Origin: an uncultured Brachyspira sp.
Lineage (GTDB): Bacteria; Spirochaetota; Brachyspiria; Brachyspirales; Brachyspiraceae
Direction of reading: 5' to 3'
DNA length: 64,000 nt
Assembly (NCBI RefSeq): GCF_910588665.1
Contig: NZ_CAJUPR010000011.1
Coordinates: 20,868 to 84,867, forward strand
Shown: one piece after another, positions 9,092 through 17,297 of the stretch
How the letters are laid out: every line of letters starts with the position of its first letter
Numbering within the stretch: the first letter of the stretch is position 1
Notes under the pieces: generated by a model
The model's database searches: none
Told to the model about the DNA's origin: nothing
What the model saw: the letters and a program-made list of their open reading frames with translations, nothing else
Position numbers and translations under genes: made by a program

Positions 9092-9122
9092 TAAAAAAAT
9101 GAGGCTTAAAATATTAAGCCTC
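9092..9122 (-). terminator. intrinsic terminator of the Asn/Tyr-rich protein gene
   Basis: GAGGCTTAA (9101-9109) pairs perfectly with TTAAGCCTC (9114-9122) around a 4-base loop. On the minus strand it is followed by a T-run (plus-strand A-run at 9094-9099), 23 bases past the stop at 9145. Confidence 0.9.
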
Positions 9123-9144
9123 CTAATGATTAAAAAATTAAATA

Positions 9145-9996
9145 TTATTTGCAATACTCTTCATATAACAGCTTTCCGTTTCTGTCTATAAATAACTTAA
9201 TCATATTGCTTAATTTAACTTCATATACGCCTATATTTTTCATTTCTATATCGCATATTTGAACATTAGGATATGTTCTGTTTGCAGTTTCTAAAACGAT
9301 ATTAGGCACTTTAAAAGGAGTATAAAAATTATAATTATTATTACCGTTATTGTTTTGATTATTCAAATTATTTTTATAATAATTATCAGCTGCCGATTCT
9401 ATTAATCGCTCTGCAGTAATTTCATAAATATTCTCCGAATTATAGGCATAATTATTATTTTGATTATTATAATAATTATTTTGAGTGTCCTGATTTCTAT
9501 TCGGACTATAATAAGGACTGTTAGGATTTTTCGATTCAGTTTCAAGCATTTTCATCAATTCCTCATAAGGATTTTTGTAAATCTGAGTATTATCATAACC
9601 GCTGTTATTATAGCTTTGATAATTATAATTATGATTGTATTCGTTATAATATTCATAATTTTCGGCATTATAATTATTACTGCTGTTATAATTCTTAGAA
9701 GCCGTATTCATAGCATTCATAACATATTGATAAGGATTTGAACTCATTTGATTATTACTATTATTATACTGATTTGCAAATGAAGGATTATAATAAATAC
9801 TATTCGGATTAAGAGCCTCTTTAGCTAAAACTTTCATAAACTCTTCATAATAGTTATAGAAGTTATAATTGTTTTGATAAGTGTTGTTTTCAGTATTATA
9901 TGCATTCTGATAATTATAGGAATCATAATACTGAGCAAATGATAAGTTTGCCGATATCATTATAAAGACGGAAACATTAAAAATAATTTTTCTCAT
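9145..9996 (-). CDS. secreted Asn/Tyr-rich protein with C-terminal PepSY-like region
   Basis: This protein has 283 residues from the ATG at 9994-9996. It begins with a signal peptide (about residues 1-21, ending SFAQ), then some 180 residues of Asn/Tyr/Gln-rich low complexity. Two related blocks appear within it: YEEFMKVLAKEALNPNSIYY and YEELMKMLETESKNPNSPYY. The last 50 residues are ordered (CDIEMKNIGVYEVKL, then LFIDRNGKLLYEEYCK) and resemble PepSY-like periplasmic domains; this match is tentative. The start was chosen because AAAGGA precedes it and the signal peptide starts there; a longer reading to 10059 has neither. A consensus promoter (10048-10076) drives it. Probably periplasmic or surface-exposed; function unknown. 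Confidence 0.8.
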   Translation of the reverse strand: MRKIIFNVSVFIMISANLSFAQYYDSYNYQNAYNTENNTYQNNYNFYNYYEEFMKVLAKEALNPNSIYYNPSFANQYNNSNNQMSSNPYQYVMNAMNTASKNYNSSNNYNAENYEYYNEYNHNYNYQSYNNSGYDNTQIYKNPYEELMKMLETESKNPNSPYYSPNRNQDTQNNYYNNQNNNYAYNSENIYEITAERLIESAADNYYKNNLNNQNNNGNNNYNFYTPFKVPNIVLETANRTYPNVQICDIEMKNIGVYEVKLSNMIKLFIDRNGKLLYEEYCK

Positions 9997-10358
9997 AAAT
10001 ATATCCTTTTGTAAATATATTGTAAATCTAACATTAAATATATTTACATTATAATACATTTGTTTTATCTTGTCAATTTTTTTTACACATTTTTTTAAAT
10101 TAATTTACATTTTTGTATAAAAAAATTATTTATTATTGCCTGCCATAAACATGCTTTTAAATAGCTTAAATCTTTTATTATTAATAAAAATTATCCGTTA
10201 TTTTATATCAGAGTTTTATTAAAATAATTTAATATAACTTTTTAATACTAAAATAATTTTAATTAATTTCATTGAAAAAAAAATTATTTTATTATAAAGT
10301 ATTAAAATTAATCCGTAATTTAACTTTTTAAATTTAAAATAAACAGGAGAATAAAAAT
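9997..10358. other. divergent intergenic region between the secreted protein gene and fabV
   Basis: These 362 AT-rich bases hold the minus-strand consensus promoter at 10048-10076. A weaker plus-strand pair, TTGAAA (10272-10277) and TATAAA (10293-10298) with a short 15-base spacer, may serve fabV. I see no open frame with a ribosome-binding site and no other structure. Confidence 0.6.
10048..10076 (-). promoter_or_regulatory. consensus sigma70 promoter for the secreted protein gene
   Basis: On the minus strand TTGACA (10071-10076) and TATAAT (10048-10053) are separated by exactly 17 bases, a full match to the sigma70 consensus. Transcription would start near 10041, giving a leader of about 45 bases. 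Confidence 0.85.
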
Positions 10359-11570
10359 ATGATAATAGAGCCGAAAATATTAAATAATATATGCATCACA
10401 GCCCACCCGCTAGGATGCGCAAAAGAGGTAGAAAATCAAATTAATTATATAAAATCAAAGCCTAAAATAAAATCAGATGTAAAAAATGCTCTTATTTTAG
10501 GAGCCTCAGGCGGATACGGACTTGCAAGCAGAATAGCTGCAGGATACGGATTGGGAGCAAAGACTATGAGCGTATCATTTGAAAAAGCGGCAACGGAAAG
10601 AAGAACGGCTACACCAGGCTGGTATAATAATGAAGCTTTTTCCTCTTTCGCTAAAAAAGACGGCATAGAAGATAAAAATTTAATACTTGATGCTTTTTTA
10701 AACTCTTCAAAGGAAGAAGTAATTAAAGAGGCAAAATCATTTTTTAACGGAGAAAAAATAGATTTAATTATATACAGTTTGGCGGCACCCTCAAGAACCG
10801 ATGAATCAACTGGAACAGTTTACCGTTCATCATTAAAGCCGATAGGTAAAAAATATAAAGGCATAGGCGTTGATTTCATAACAGAAGAATTACTGGAAGT
10901 ATCAATAGATACTGCAAACGAAGATGATATTAAATCTACAGTAAAAGTTATGGGCGGAGAAGATTGGAAATTATGGACGGAAGCTTTGCTTAATGCTGAC
11001 ATGCTTTCCGAAAATGCTTTAAATATAGCTTATTCCTATATAGGTCCTGAAATGACTAAAGCAATATACAGGAAAGGAACAATAGGAAAGGCTAAGGATC
11101 ATCTTGAAAAAACAGCTCATGAACTAAATAAAGAGATGCAGGAAAAAATAAAAGGCCATGCTTATGTATCAGTAAATAAAGCGGTTGTAACAAGATCTTC
11201 GGCTGTAATACCTACAGTACCTCTTTATATAGGAATATTATTTAAAGTGATGAAAAATAAAGGTCTTCATGAAAACTGTATAGAGCAAATGTACAGACTT
11301 ATAAGCGAAAAACTTTACAGCGGCAAAGAAATACCAGTTGACAGCGAAAATAGAATAAGATTAGATGATTGGGAATTAAGAGATGATGTTCAGAAAGAAG
11401 TTTCAGATGCTTGGAATAAATTAAATAAAGATAATTTAAAAGAATTAGCCGATTTAGAATTATTCAGAAAAGACTATATGAATATGCATGGTTTTGAGGA
11501 AGACGGCATTGATTACGGTCAGGATGTGCAGATACAAAGATTAATTCTTAATAATTTAATTAATGCTTAG
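10359..11570 (+). CDS. fabV: trans-2-enoyl-ACP/CoA reductase FabV
   Basis: This 403-residue protein has the length and motifs of FabV, the NADH-dependent reductase for the last step of each fatty-acid elongation cycle. The dinucleotide-binding motif GASGGYGLASR lies near residue 48. The Tyr-x8-Lys active site reads YRKGTIGKAK, with Tyr237 and Lys246. ITAHPLGC near the N-terminus is also typical. FabV-type enzymes are insensitive or weakly sensitive to triclosan in other bacteria (family knowledge). GGAG lies about 10 bases before the ATG. It stands alone; another fatty-acid gene, the FabH-type synthase, lies at 29679-30644. Confidence 0.96.
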   Translation: MIIEPKILNNICITAHPLGCAKEVENQINYIKSKPKIKSDVKNALILGASGGYGLASRIAAGYGLGAKTMSVSFEKAATERRTATPGWYNNEAFSSFAKKDGIEDKNLILDAFLNSSKEEVIKEAKSFFNGEKIDLIIYSLAAPSRTDESTGTVYRSSLKPIGKKYKGIGVDFITEELLEVSIDTANEDDIKSTVKVMGGEDWKLWTEALLNADMLSENALNIAYSYIGPEMTKAIYRKGTIGKAKDHLEKTAHELNKEMQEKIKGHAYVSVNKAVVTRSSAVIPTVPLYIGILFKVMKNKGLHENCIEQMYRLISEKLYSGKEIPVDSENRIRLDDWELRDDVQKEVSDAWNKLNKDNLKELADLELFRKDYMNMHGFEEDGIDYGQDVQIQRLILNNLINA

Positions 11571-11642
11571 CTTTTTTGCATTAAGCAGTATTACAAAAAA
11601 ATATTATTATAAAAAATAAATATAATTTTTTATTTTATTTGC

Positions 11643-11670
11643 TTGACAAAAAATAAAATTACTTTATAAT
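11643..11670 (+). promoter_or_regulatory. promoter of tRNA-Asp and rpsT
   Basis: TTGACA (11643-11648) and TATAAT (11665-11670) lie 16 bases apart. Transcription would start near 11677, about 17 bases before the tRNA. rpsT follows 27 bases after the tRNA without an obvious terminator, so the two may share this promoter. Confidence 0.85.
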
Positions 11671-11693
11671 ATAAAGCATTCCTTAACTAATTT

Positions 11694-11768
11694 GGAGTTG
11701 TAGCTCAGTTTGGTTAGAGCGCCTGCCTGTCACGCAGGAGGCCGCGGGTTCGAGCCCCGTCAACTCCG
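11694..11768 (+). tRNA. tRNA-Asp (GTC)
   Basis: A full cloverleaf is visible. Acceptor GGAGTTG pairs with CAACTCC, the D-arm holds AGCTCAGTTTGGTTAGAGC, and the anticodon stem CCTGC/GCAGG encloses loop CTGTCAC with anticodon GTC. The T-arm holds GGTTCGAGCC. The discriminator is G, as expected for tRNA-Asp. The CCA end is not encoded. Confidence 0.97.
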
Positions 11769-11795
11769 ATTTTTATTTTAACATGGAGTAGATAA

Positions 11796-12059
11796 ATGCC
11801 TAATATAGCTTCAGCATCTAAAAGATTAAGACAAAATGAAGTTAGAAACCTTTATAATAGAAAAATTAAAAGCTTTTTAAATACTCAGAAAAAGAAAGTT
11901 ATTAAAGCAATAAGCAGCAATGATAAAAACCTTGCTTCGGAAGAGTTTAAAAAATATGCAAGTGCCTTAGATAAAGCAGCAAGAAAATCTGTTATTCATG
12001 CCAACAGAGCAGCATCTAAAAAATCCTATATGATGAAAAAAATTAATGCTATAAATTAA
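11796..12059 (+). CDS. rpsT: 30S ribosomal protein S20
   Basis: This 87-residue, very basic protein has the S20 pattern: MPNIASASKRLRQNEVRNLY at the start, and SVIHANRAASKKSYMMKKIN at the end. Length equals the family norm. S20 binds 16S rRNA in the lower body of the small subunit and is an early assembly protein. TGGAG lies about 7 bases before the ATG. It directly follows tRNA-Asp and is likely expressed from the same promoter. Confidence 0.97.
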   Translation: MPNIASASKRLRQNEVRNLYNRKIKSFLNTQKKKVIKAISSNDKNLASEEFKKYASALDKAARKSVIHANRAASKKSYMMKKINAIN

Positions 12060-12120
12060 TTATTATTTTTAATAAATAACAATTAATTTTTATACTATAT
12101 TGGAATAAATTGTATTTATT

Positions 12121-12270
12121 TTAATACTGTTTTGATGTTCCTGTATAGATTAGTGTCTCTATATAACATATTACAGTTTCACTGCCTAATATAGATAATA
12201 CTTAAATTACTGTTATGGAAAGTGCAATCAATATTATATAAATAACATAAAATATATTTCTATTTTTCAT
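12121..12270 (-). pseudogene. small membrane-protein gene interrupted by one in-frame stop
   Basis: An ATG at 12268-12270 has a good ribosome-binding site (GGAG six bases upstream) and encodes MKNRNIFYVIYIILIALSIT, a single transmembrane segment. A TAA at 12202-12204 stops it after 22 residues. The same frame then stays open for 26 further codons (ending LIYTGTSKQY) until TAA at 12121-12123. A single TTA-to-TAA change in a roughly 49-residue gene would explain this. It may instead be a genuine 22-residue peptide. No homologue is known to me. Confidence 0.4.
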
Positions 12271-12327
12271 ATAATACTCCAAAAACACATTTATATTATA
12301 ACAAGTCAAATAGTTAATATAATAATT

Positions 12328-14235
12328 TTACTTTAGTGTTAAAAACCATATCACTAATATAATAAAAATACTTGGAATTAATCTTATATATATTAAAAAC
12401 CTTTGTATAGCTATTTCATTAATAGTATTAGCAGTTATTTTATTTGAATTAATCATTTTATAGTACATTATTAACAGCATAATTATACCAACTATAAAAA
12501 AGGAATATATTGTATTTGCAATATCAGAACTGCTGAAAATTTCAGGAAGAACTTCCATCATATTATTATATTTATTACCAGTAAAAAATAACCTAATAAG
12601 AGGTATTGACTTTGTCCTTAAAGACTCATACATAGATATCATATTAGAACTATTACCGTAAAGCACCACACCAATAGCATAAAATAAAGCTGCTGCACTC
12701 TCTAAAATTATTTGTAAATTAAGATATTTATTTTCAATAAGCAGCATTATACTGATAAATGGAGCTAATATTATAATCCAATATCTATGAAAAGAAGTAT
12801 TTACTATTGCAACTGATGAAAAGGTTATAAAACATATATACAAAGAAGTTTTATATAATTCTAAGTCATTTTCTGCAGTCTTAAGAAATGAAAACAAACA
12901 TATTATAGAATAAGTTAGTATAAATACAGAAACATTAAATATTTTGTATCCGATTAAAGATCTAAATGCTACTAAGGCTCTATCTGACGGATTAGGTGAT
13001 TTAAATAAAATAGAAGATACTAAATATGGCAATATAGGTAAAACTATATATAAAAATATATTTTTTAATTTTTTTTCTCTTAAGCATACTAATGGAATTA
13101 ATATAAAAAACGGAAAAAGCTTTAATGGAATTGCAATAGAAAACCATAGCAAAAATCTTTTTTTATTATTAAAATAGTCTAATATACCTAATAAAGTAAA
13201 AAATAACATAATAATTTCTACTTGACTGATAATAAGTGCTGGAATAACCGAAAAAGAAGAAGTTAATAAAAGAAAACCTGCAAGTTTGGAATTATTATCC
13301 GACAAGCCTGCTTTTTTAGAAATTTTATATATAACAATTGAAGAAGAAATTAAAAACAGCAGCAATACAAACTTTATATACATTAACTCAAATGTACCTA
13401 TAGAAAATAATTCATGATACCAAGTATAATATGTTATATTTTTTAATTTAGAGTATAGCCATAGAGGTAAAAAAATTATAGAATATAAAACATAAGCTAA
13501 ATATGGTAAATCATCCGGCTTATAATAAGAGCCTACTTTTTCATAAACTTCATAAAAAAAATGAATAGGATTTACATTAAAGAAGTTAACACTATATGGA
13601 AATATTACTAATATGTCAGAATATATATAACTAAAAAAACATAAAAATGTAATTAATAAAAAAATGTAATAATCTTTTTTATCAGGAGAAACTATTTTTT
13701 GGCATAAAAAATTTTTATTTTTAATGATTAATATTATAGATATAATTACTATATAAAAAATATATATAACTTTTTGTAATTTTAAGCTATACTCTATATT
13801 ATCAATTTTATCAAAATTTATAATATTACTTGAAATTAAATAACCAAAAGGGCTGCCGTATTTATCAAAATAAATATGATTAATATAATCATTATTTTCT
13901 TTTAATTTATTAGTATTTAAATGTACTGTGTATATATCGCTATTTTTAAATATCTTACTATAGTATCTTATTTTAAAAATATAACTATAATTTGTAATAG
14001 AACTATTCGCAAAAATAAAATCTTTTACAGCATCTTCATCCAATTCATTATCTGCAGTAAATTGCTGTTTAGTATCTTCTATATCTATATCATTTAATTT
14101 TAAAGTACTATAAATATCTAATGATAAATCAGATAAATAACCATTCCTATATTTTTTACCTAAAATTAAAAGTACTGCTAAAATTAATGTTATTATAAAA
14201 AATACAAAGGTAATAAATATTTTTTTATTTTTCAT
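12328..14235 (-). CDS. multi-pass membrane protein, GT-C (DUF2029/GT87-like) glycosyltransferase candidate
   Basis: This protein (about 635 residues) has roughly a dozen hydrophobic spans and a soluble extracytoplasmic stretch after the first one. The block IISQVEIIMLFFTLLG followed by AIPLKLFPFFILIPL resembles the GQVN...LKLFP pattern of GT87/DUF2029 polyprenol-phosphate-dependent mannosyltransferases; this is pattern recognition, not a search result. Such enzymes glycosylate lipids, proteins or polysaccharides at the outer face of the inner membrane. The ATG at 14233-14235 was preferred because GGGGTGG precedes it; an ATG five codons upstream has no such site. Upstream lie a promoter candidate and a pentanucleotide repeat, so expression may switch. 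Confidence 0.72.
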   Translation of the reverse strand: MKNKKIFITFVFFIITLILAVLLILGKKYRNGYLSDLSLDIYSTLKLNDIDIEDTKQQFTADNELDEDAVKDFIFANSSITNYSYIFKIRYYSKIFKNSDIYTVHLNTNKLKENNDYINHIYFDKYGSPFGYLISSNIINFDKIDNIEYSLKLQKVIYIFYIVIISIILIIKNKNFLCQKIVSPDKKDYYIFLLITFLCFFSYIYSDILVIFPYSVNFFNVNPIHFFYEVYEKVGSYYKPDDLPYLAYVLYSIIFLPLWLYSKLKNITYYTWYHELFSIGTFELMYIKFVLLLFLISSSIVIYKISKKAGLSDNNSKLAGFLLLTSSFSVIPALIISQVEIIMLFFTLLGILDYFNNKKRFLLWFSIAIPLKLFPFFILIPLVCLREKKLKNIFLYIVLPILPYLVSSILFKSPNPSDRALVAFRSLIGYKIFNVSVFILTYSIICLFSFLKTAENDLELYKTSLYICFITFSSVAIVNTSFHRYWIIILAPFISIMLLIENKYLNLQIILESAAALFYAIGVVLYGNSSNMISMYESLRTKSIPLIRLFFTGNKYNNMMEVLPEIFSSSDIANTIYSFFIVGIIMLLIMYYKMINSNKITANTINEIAIQRFLIYIRLIPSIFIILVIWFLTLK

Positions 14236-14297
14236 AAACTGCCACCCCATGCAAAAGTGAATAGTTTATAAAAAAATAGTTCCTTTTTTGATAAAAA

Positions 14298-14326
14298 ATT
14301 ATAATAAGGTATAGTATATTTAGTTG
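14298..14326 (-). promoter_or_regulatory. candidate promoter touching the pentanucleotide repeat
   Basis: On the minus strand TATAAT (14298-14303) lies upstream of the membrane-protein gene. The hexamer 17 bases further upstream (14321-14326) reads CAACTA, a poor -35 that overlaps the first repeat unit. A changed repeat number would shift anything binding beyond it relative to the -10. Confidence 0.5.
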
Positions 14327-14379
14327 TGTTGTGTTGTGTTGTGTTGTGTTGTGTTGTGTTGTGTTGTGTTGTGTTGTGT
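14323..14379. repeat. pentanucleotide microsatellite (GTTGT), 11.4 copies
   Basis: GTTGT is repeated without error from 14323 to 14377 (11 units), plus two further bases. It lies 88 bases upstream of the start at 14235 and outside any gene. Tracts like this change length by slipped-strand mispairing. Confidence 0.98.
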
Positions 14380-14443
14380 ATCATAATAAAAAATATACTA
14401 TAGTTTGAATAATGAAAATATTATATTATAAAATAAAATTATG

Positions 14444-15316
14444 TCAACAATAAAATCCTGCATATATTCCGCAGGGAAGAATAATATCGGAAGATTCTAT
14501 TGGAAGTCCTATTTCGCCGCTTTCAAAAATACCATTATGCTTTACCGAAGTTAATAGAATATTTTTTAATGATACATGAGAAAAGCTTGCCGTATAGCAA
14601 TTTATTAAAAATAAAATAGGAGTATCCGATAGAAGTTTAATGCATTCTTTTACAAGCATGCTTAAACTTGTTTCTATCTGCCAAAGCTCTCCGTTAGGAC
14701 CTCTTCCGTATACAGGAGGATCCATTATTATAACATCGTATTTTCTATTCCGTCTTACTTCTCTTGATACAAATTTAAAAGCATCTTCTATAATAAATCT
14801 GACTTTTTTATTTTGAAGATTATTAATTTCTATATTTTTTTTGGCATGACTTACTATTTTTTTTGATGCATCAACATGAACTATTTCACCGCAATCGGCA
14901 TAAGCACAAGCTATAGTTGCTCCTCCTGTATATGCAAATAAATTTAAAGCCTTTATTTCTTTATTTTTATGAGAAGAAAATTTTTTTTCTTTAATTTTAT
15001 CCATAATAAACTGCCAATTAACAGCCTGTTCCGGAAAAATTCCTATATGTTTGAAATTTGTAAATTCTATTTTGAAAGATAGATTTTGATATTTTATGAT
15101 AAAATTATCTTTAGGCTTATTTATATACTGCCAATATCCGCCGCCCTTATCCGAACGATAATATACTGCATCCAAATTATTCCATTTATTCAAACTTTTA
15201 GACCAAATGACTTGGGAATCGGGACGCGATACTATAAATCCGCCTATATTCTCAAGTTTTTCACCTTCTCCGCAATCTATAATTTTATAATCTTTCCATT
15301 TATCAGCTAAAAGCAT
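14444..15316 (-). CDS. class I SAM-dependent methyltransferase, RlmI/RlmK-like
   Basis: This 290-residue protein has a Rossmann-type methyltransferase domain: motif I LNLFAYTGGATIACA (about residues 124-138), the acidic end of strand 2 in IVHVDASKKIV, and motif IV IMDPPVYGRG. The NLFAYTGG and DPP patterns are those of rRNA m5C/m2G methyltransferases of the RlmI group, so a 23S rRNA base is the likely target, though unproved. The usual N-terminal PUA domain is not evident. The ATG lies 11 bases after the motB stop, so the gene is probably the tail of the flagellar operon. Confidence 0.82.
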   Translation of the reverse strand: MLLADKWKDYKIIDCGEGEKLENIGGFIVSRPDSQVIWSKSLNKWNNLDAVYYRSDKGGGYWQYINKPKDNFIIKYQNLSFKIEFTNFKHIGIFPEQAVNWQFIMDKIKEKKFSSHKNKEIKALNLFAYTGGATIACAYADCGEIVHVDASKKIVSHAKKNIEINNLQNKKVRFIIEDAFKFVSREVRRNRKYDVIIMDPPVYGRGPNGELWQIETSLSMLVKECIKLLSDTPILFLINCYTASFSHVSLKNILLTSVKHNGIFESGEIGLPIESSDIILPCGIYAGFYC

Positions 15317-15327
15317 TTTATTTGTAA

Positions 15328-16128
15328 TTATCTTTGATTATAATATGTAACATCATTTCTTACTATAACAATATCAACTCTTCTATTTAAAGCGCGTCCG
15401 TCAGGCAGATCATTAGACGCCATAGGTCTTGTATCCGCATAGCCCGCAATAGAGTATTTATTCCTGTCCAGATTTCCAGCCTGATCATTTTCAAATATTT
15501 TTTCCAATATTACCATAGCCCTAGCGGAAGAAAGCCCCCAGTTATTTCCAAACTTCTGCTCCGTGATGCTTCCGGGTATTATAGAACCCGAATCCGTATG
15601 ACCTTCTATTCTTATATCATTCGGAAGTCCGCTAAGCAGGGAAGAAAGCTTTATAAAAGTTTCCACATTATTCTGAGTTTCAACTATATTCGTTGAAGCG
15701 GATTCAAAATACTGATCCGCTCCTAAACTTATGATAAATCCCCTTTCATCTTCTTCAACTCTTACTTTTCTGCTTTTAATTTCAGACTCTAAAATCGAAA
15801 TGGCTTTATCAAGAGCACGACCCATAGAATATCCTCTGTCTGTTGACGGCAAAGTATCAACATTGGCTCCGCCTGCGACAAGCTTGCTTTGCGATAAAGT
15901 TGTACCGCCCGGCATAACTCCGAAAGAGCCTTGAAACGCTGTGGCAATAAGCTGTATAGCCGAATCATTAATAGATTCCGACATCGTGGAAAGAAGCAGT
16001 ACGAAAAAAGTTAATACCAAAGTTACAAAATCTCCGTAAGTCTGAAGCCATAAAGGAGCGGAAGGACCTGGAACCTGAGCTTTATCTCCAACTTTCTTAG
16101 CTTTTTTACCAAATTTAATAGTAGCCAT
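15328..16128 (-). CDS. motB: flagellar motor stator protein MotB
   Basis: This 266-residue protein has a short basic N-terminus and one transmembrane helix carrying the proton-binding Asp (Asp33 in LQTYGDFVTLVLTFFVLLL). A plug/linker region follows, then an OmpA-like peptidoglycan-binding domain with IRIEGHTDSG and NRRVDIVIVRND. It anchors the MotA/MotB stator to peptidoglycan so that ion flow turns the periplasmic flagella. It follows motA by 19 bases. The position of the Asp and the overall length agree with spirochaetal MotB. Confidence 0.96.
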   Translation of the reverse strand: MATIKFGKKAKKVGDKAQVPGPSAPLWLQTYGDFVTLVLTFFVLLLSTMSESINDSAIQLIATAFQGSFGVMPGGTTLSQSKLVAGGANVDTLPSTDRGYSMGRALDKAISILESEIKSRKVRVEEDERGFIISLGADQYFESASTNIVETQNNVETFIKLSSLLSGLPNDIRIEGHTDSGSIIPGSITEQKFGNNWGLSSARAMVILEKIFENDQAGNLDRNKYSIAGYADTRPMASNDLPDGRALNRRVDIVIVRNDVTYYNQR

Positions 16129-16147
16129 TTTTTACCTCTGAAATTAT

Positions 16148-16939
16148 TTATCTGTCGCCTACTTGCTCATTAACTTTCTGACGCTGATTTGGAGGAATGA
16201 AAGACACCAGTTTATCTTTAACTATTCTAGGGTTATCTCCCGCCTGTATAGAGAGTACCCCTTCAATCATAATATTCTGAACTGTGGCTTCGGATGCATG
16301 TCTTGCGGCTAATCTTCCAGCTATAGGCAAAGCAAAACCGTTGGCTATGATTGAACCATAATATGTGGTAAGAAGCGCTACAGCCATACCTGAACCAATT
16401 GCTTCAACGCCGCCGCCGCCGCCCAAACTTCTAAGCATGATTACAAGTCCGATTAATGTACCAATCATACCCCAAGCAGGAAATAAAGATGCGGCATCTT
16501 CAAATACTTTCCTTACAGTATCATGTCTGGCTTCAACATTATCTATATCCGTATTCAATATATTTTTCACTAATTCGGGATCCGTTCCATCCACCACAAG
16601 CTGCATGCCTTTCTTAAGAAGAGGATCTGAAATTTCCTGTATATCATCTTCCAATACAAGAAGACCTTCTCTTCTTGCTTTCTCCGAAAAACTTAAAAGC
16701 ATTATAATTATCTGTGCTTCGTCATAATCGGGCTTCTTCAAAAGCATTTGAATAGCTTTGGGAACGCCTAATACGGTACCCAAATCATTAGCTACTACAA
16801 TAGATGTGGCTCCTCCCAATATTACAATAACTACAGAGGCAATGTCTACCATTTGACCGACATTACCGCCCCCTGAAATAATACCAAATAAATTAATACC
16901 TAAAACTAATGCCGCACCTAACGGTACAAATATATCCAT
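16148..16939 (-). CDS. motA: flagellar motor stator protein MotA
   Basis: This 263-residue protein has the four-helix MotA layout: two N-terminal helices, a cytoplasmic loop with charged residues (SEKARREGLLVLEDDI) that contacts the rotor, and two C-terminal helices containing FPAWGMIGTLIGLV, with the conserved Pro. With MotB it forms the ion channel that drives rotation. Whether the ion is H+ or Na+ cannot be decided from this. It lies between flbD (49-base gap) and motB (19-base gap) in the usual spirochaete order. Confidence 0.97.
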   Translation of the reverse strand: MDIFVPLGAALVLGINLFGIISGGGNVGQMVDIASVVIVILGGATSIVVANDLGTVLGVPKAIQMLLKKPDYDEAQIIIMLLSFSEKARREGLLVLEDDIQEISDPLLKKGMQLVVDGTDPELVKNILNTDIDNVEARHDTVRKVFEDAASLFPAWGMIGTLIGLVIMLRSLGGGGGVEAIGSGMAVALLTTYYGSIIANGFALPIAGRLAARHASEATVQNIMIEGVLSIQAGDNPRIVKDKLVSFIPPNQRQKVNEQVGDR

Positions 16940-16988
16940 AATAATCCTCTAACTAAAATTTTTTAATAAAAAATAATTATGCTATTTT

Positions 16989-17213
16989 CTATTCTTCGCT
17001 TCCGTAAAAAGACGGTTTTTTTAAGCTGCTTTCATTAACTATTCTAGTTCTATACTCTATTATTCTATTTAAGACTGTCTCAAAACTATCTTTAGTTACA
17101 ACCTTCCTTCCAGACAGCATTGTTATTACTAAATCAGGAGTTTCCTCCATAAACTCTATTTGATGCGGATTTACATATAATATACTTCCGTCAAATCTTG
17201 TTATATATATCAT
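16989..17213 (-). CDS. flbD: flagellar protein FlbD
   Basis: This 74-residue protein has the FlbD pattern MIYITRFDGS, then YVNPHQIEFMEETPD and LSGRKVVTKDS. These small proteins sit between flgE and motA in spirochaetes and Firmicutes; their exact role is not settled. Length and location are typical. The gene lies 84 bases after flgE and 49 before motA, on the same strand, and so belongs to the flagellar operon. Confidence 0.93.
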   Translation of the reverse strand: MIYITRFDGSILYVNPHQIEFMEETPDLVITMLSGRKVVTKDSFETVLNRIIEYRTRIVNESSLKKPSFYGSEE

Positions 17214-17297
17214 TATAATAACTCCAATTATATTATACTATAAAATTATAAAAAGTCTATTTTTAATAATACTATTATATTAAATAATAACTATTTA

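Noticed and set aside
14323..14379. Repeat as a coding-frame phase switch
   Set aside because: No start codon reads through the repeat into either neighbouring gene, so it can act only on transcription.
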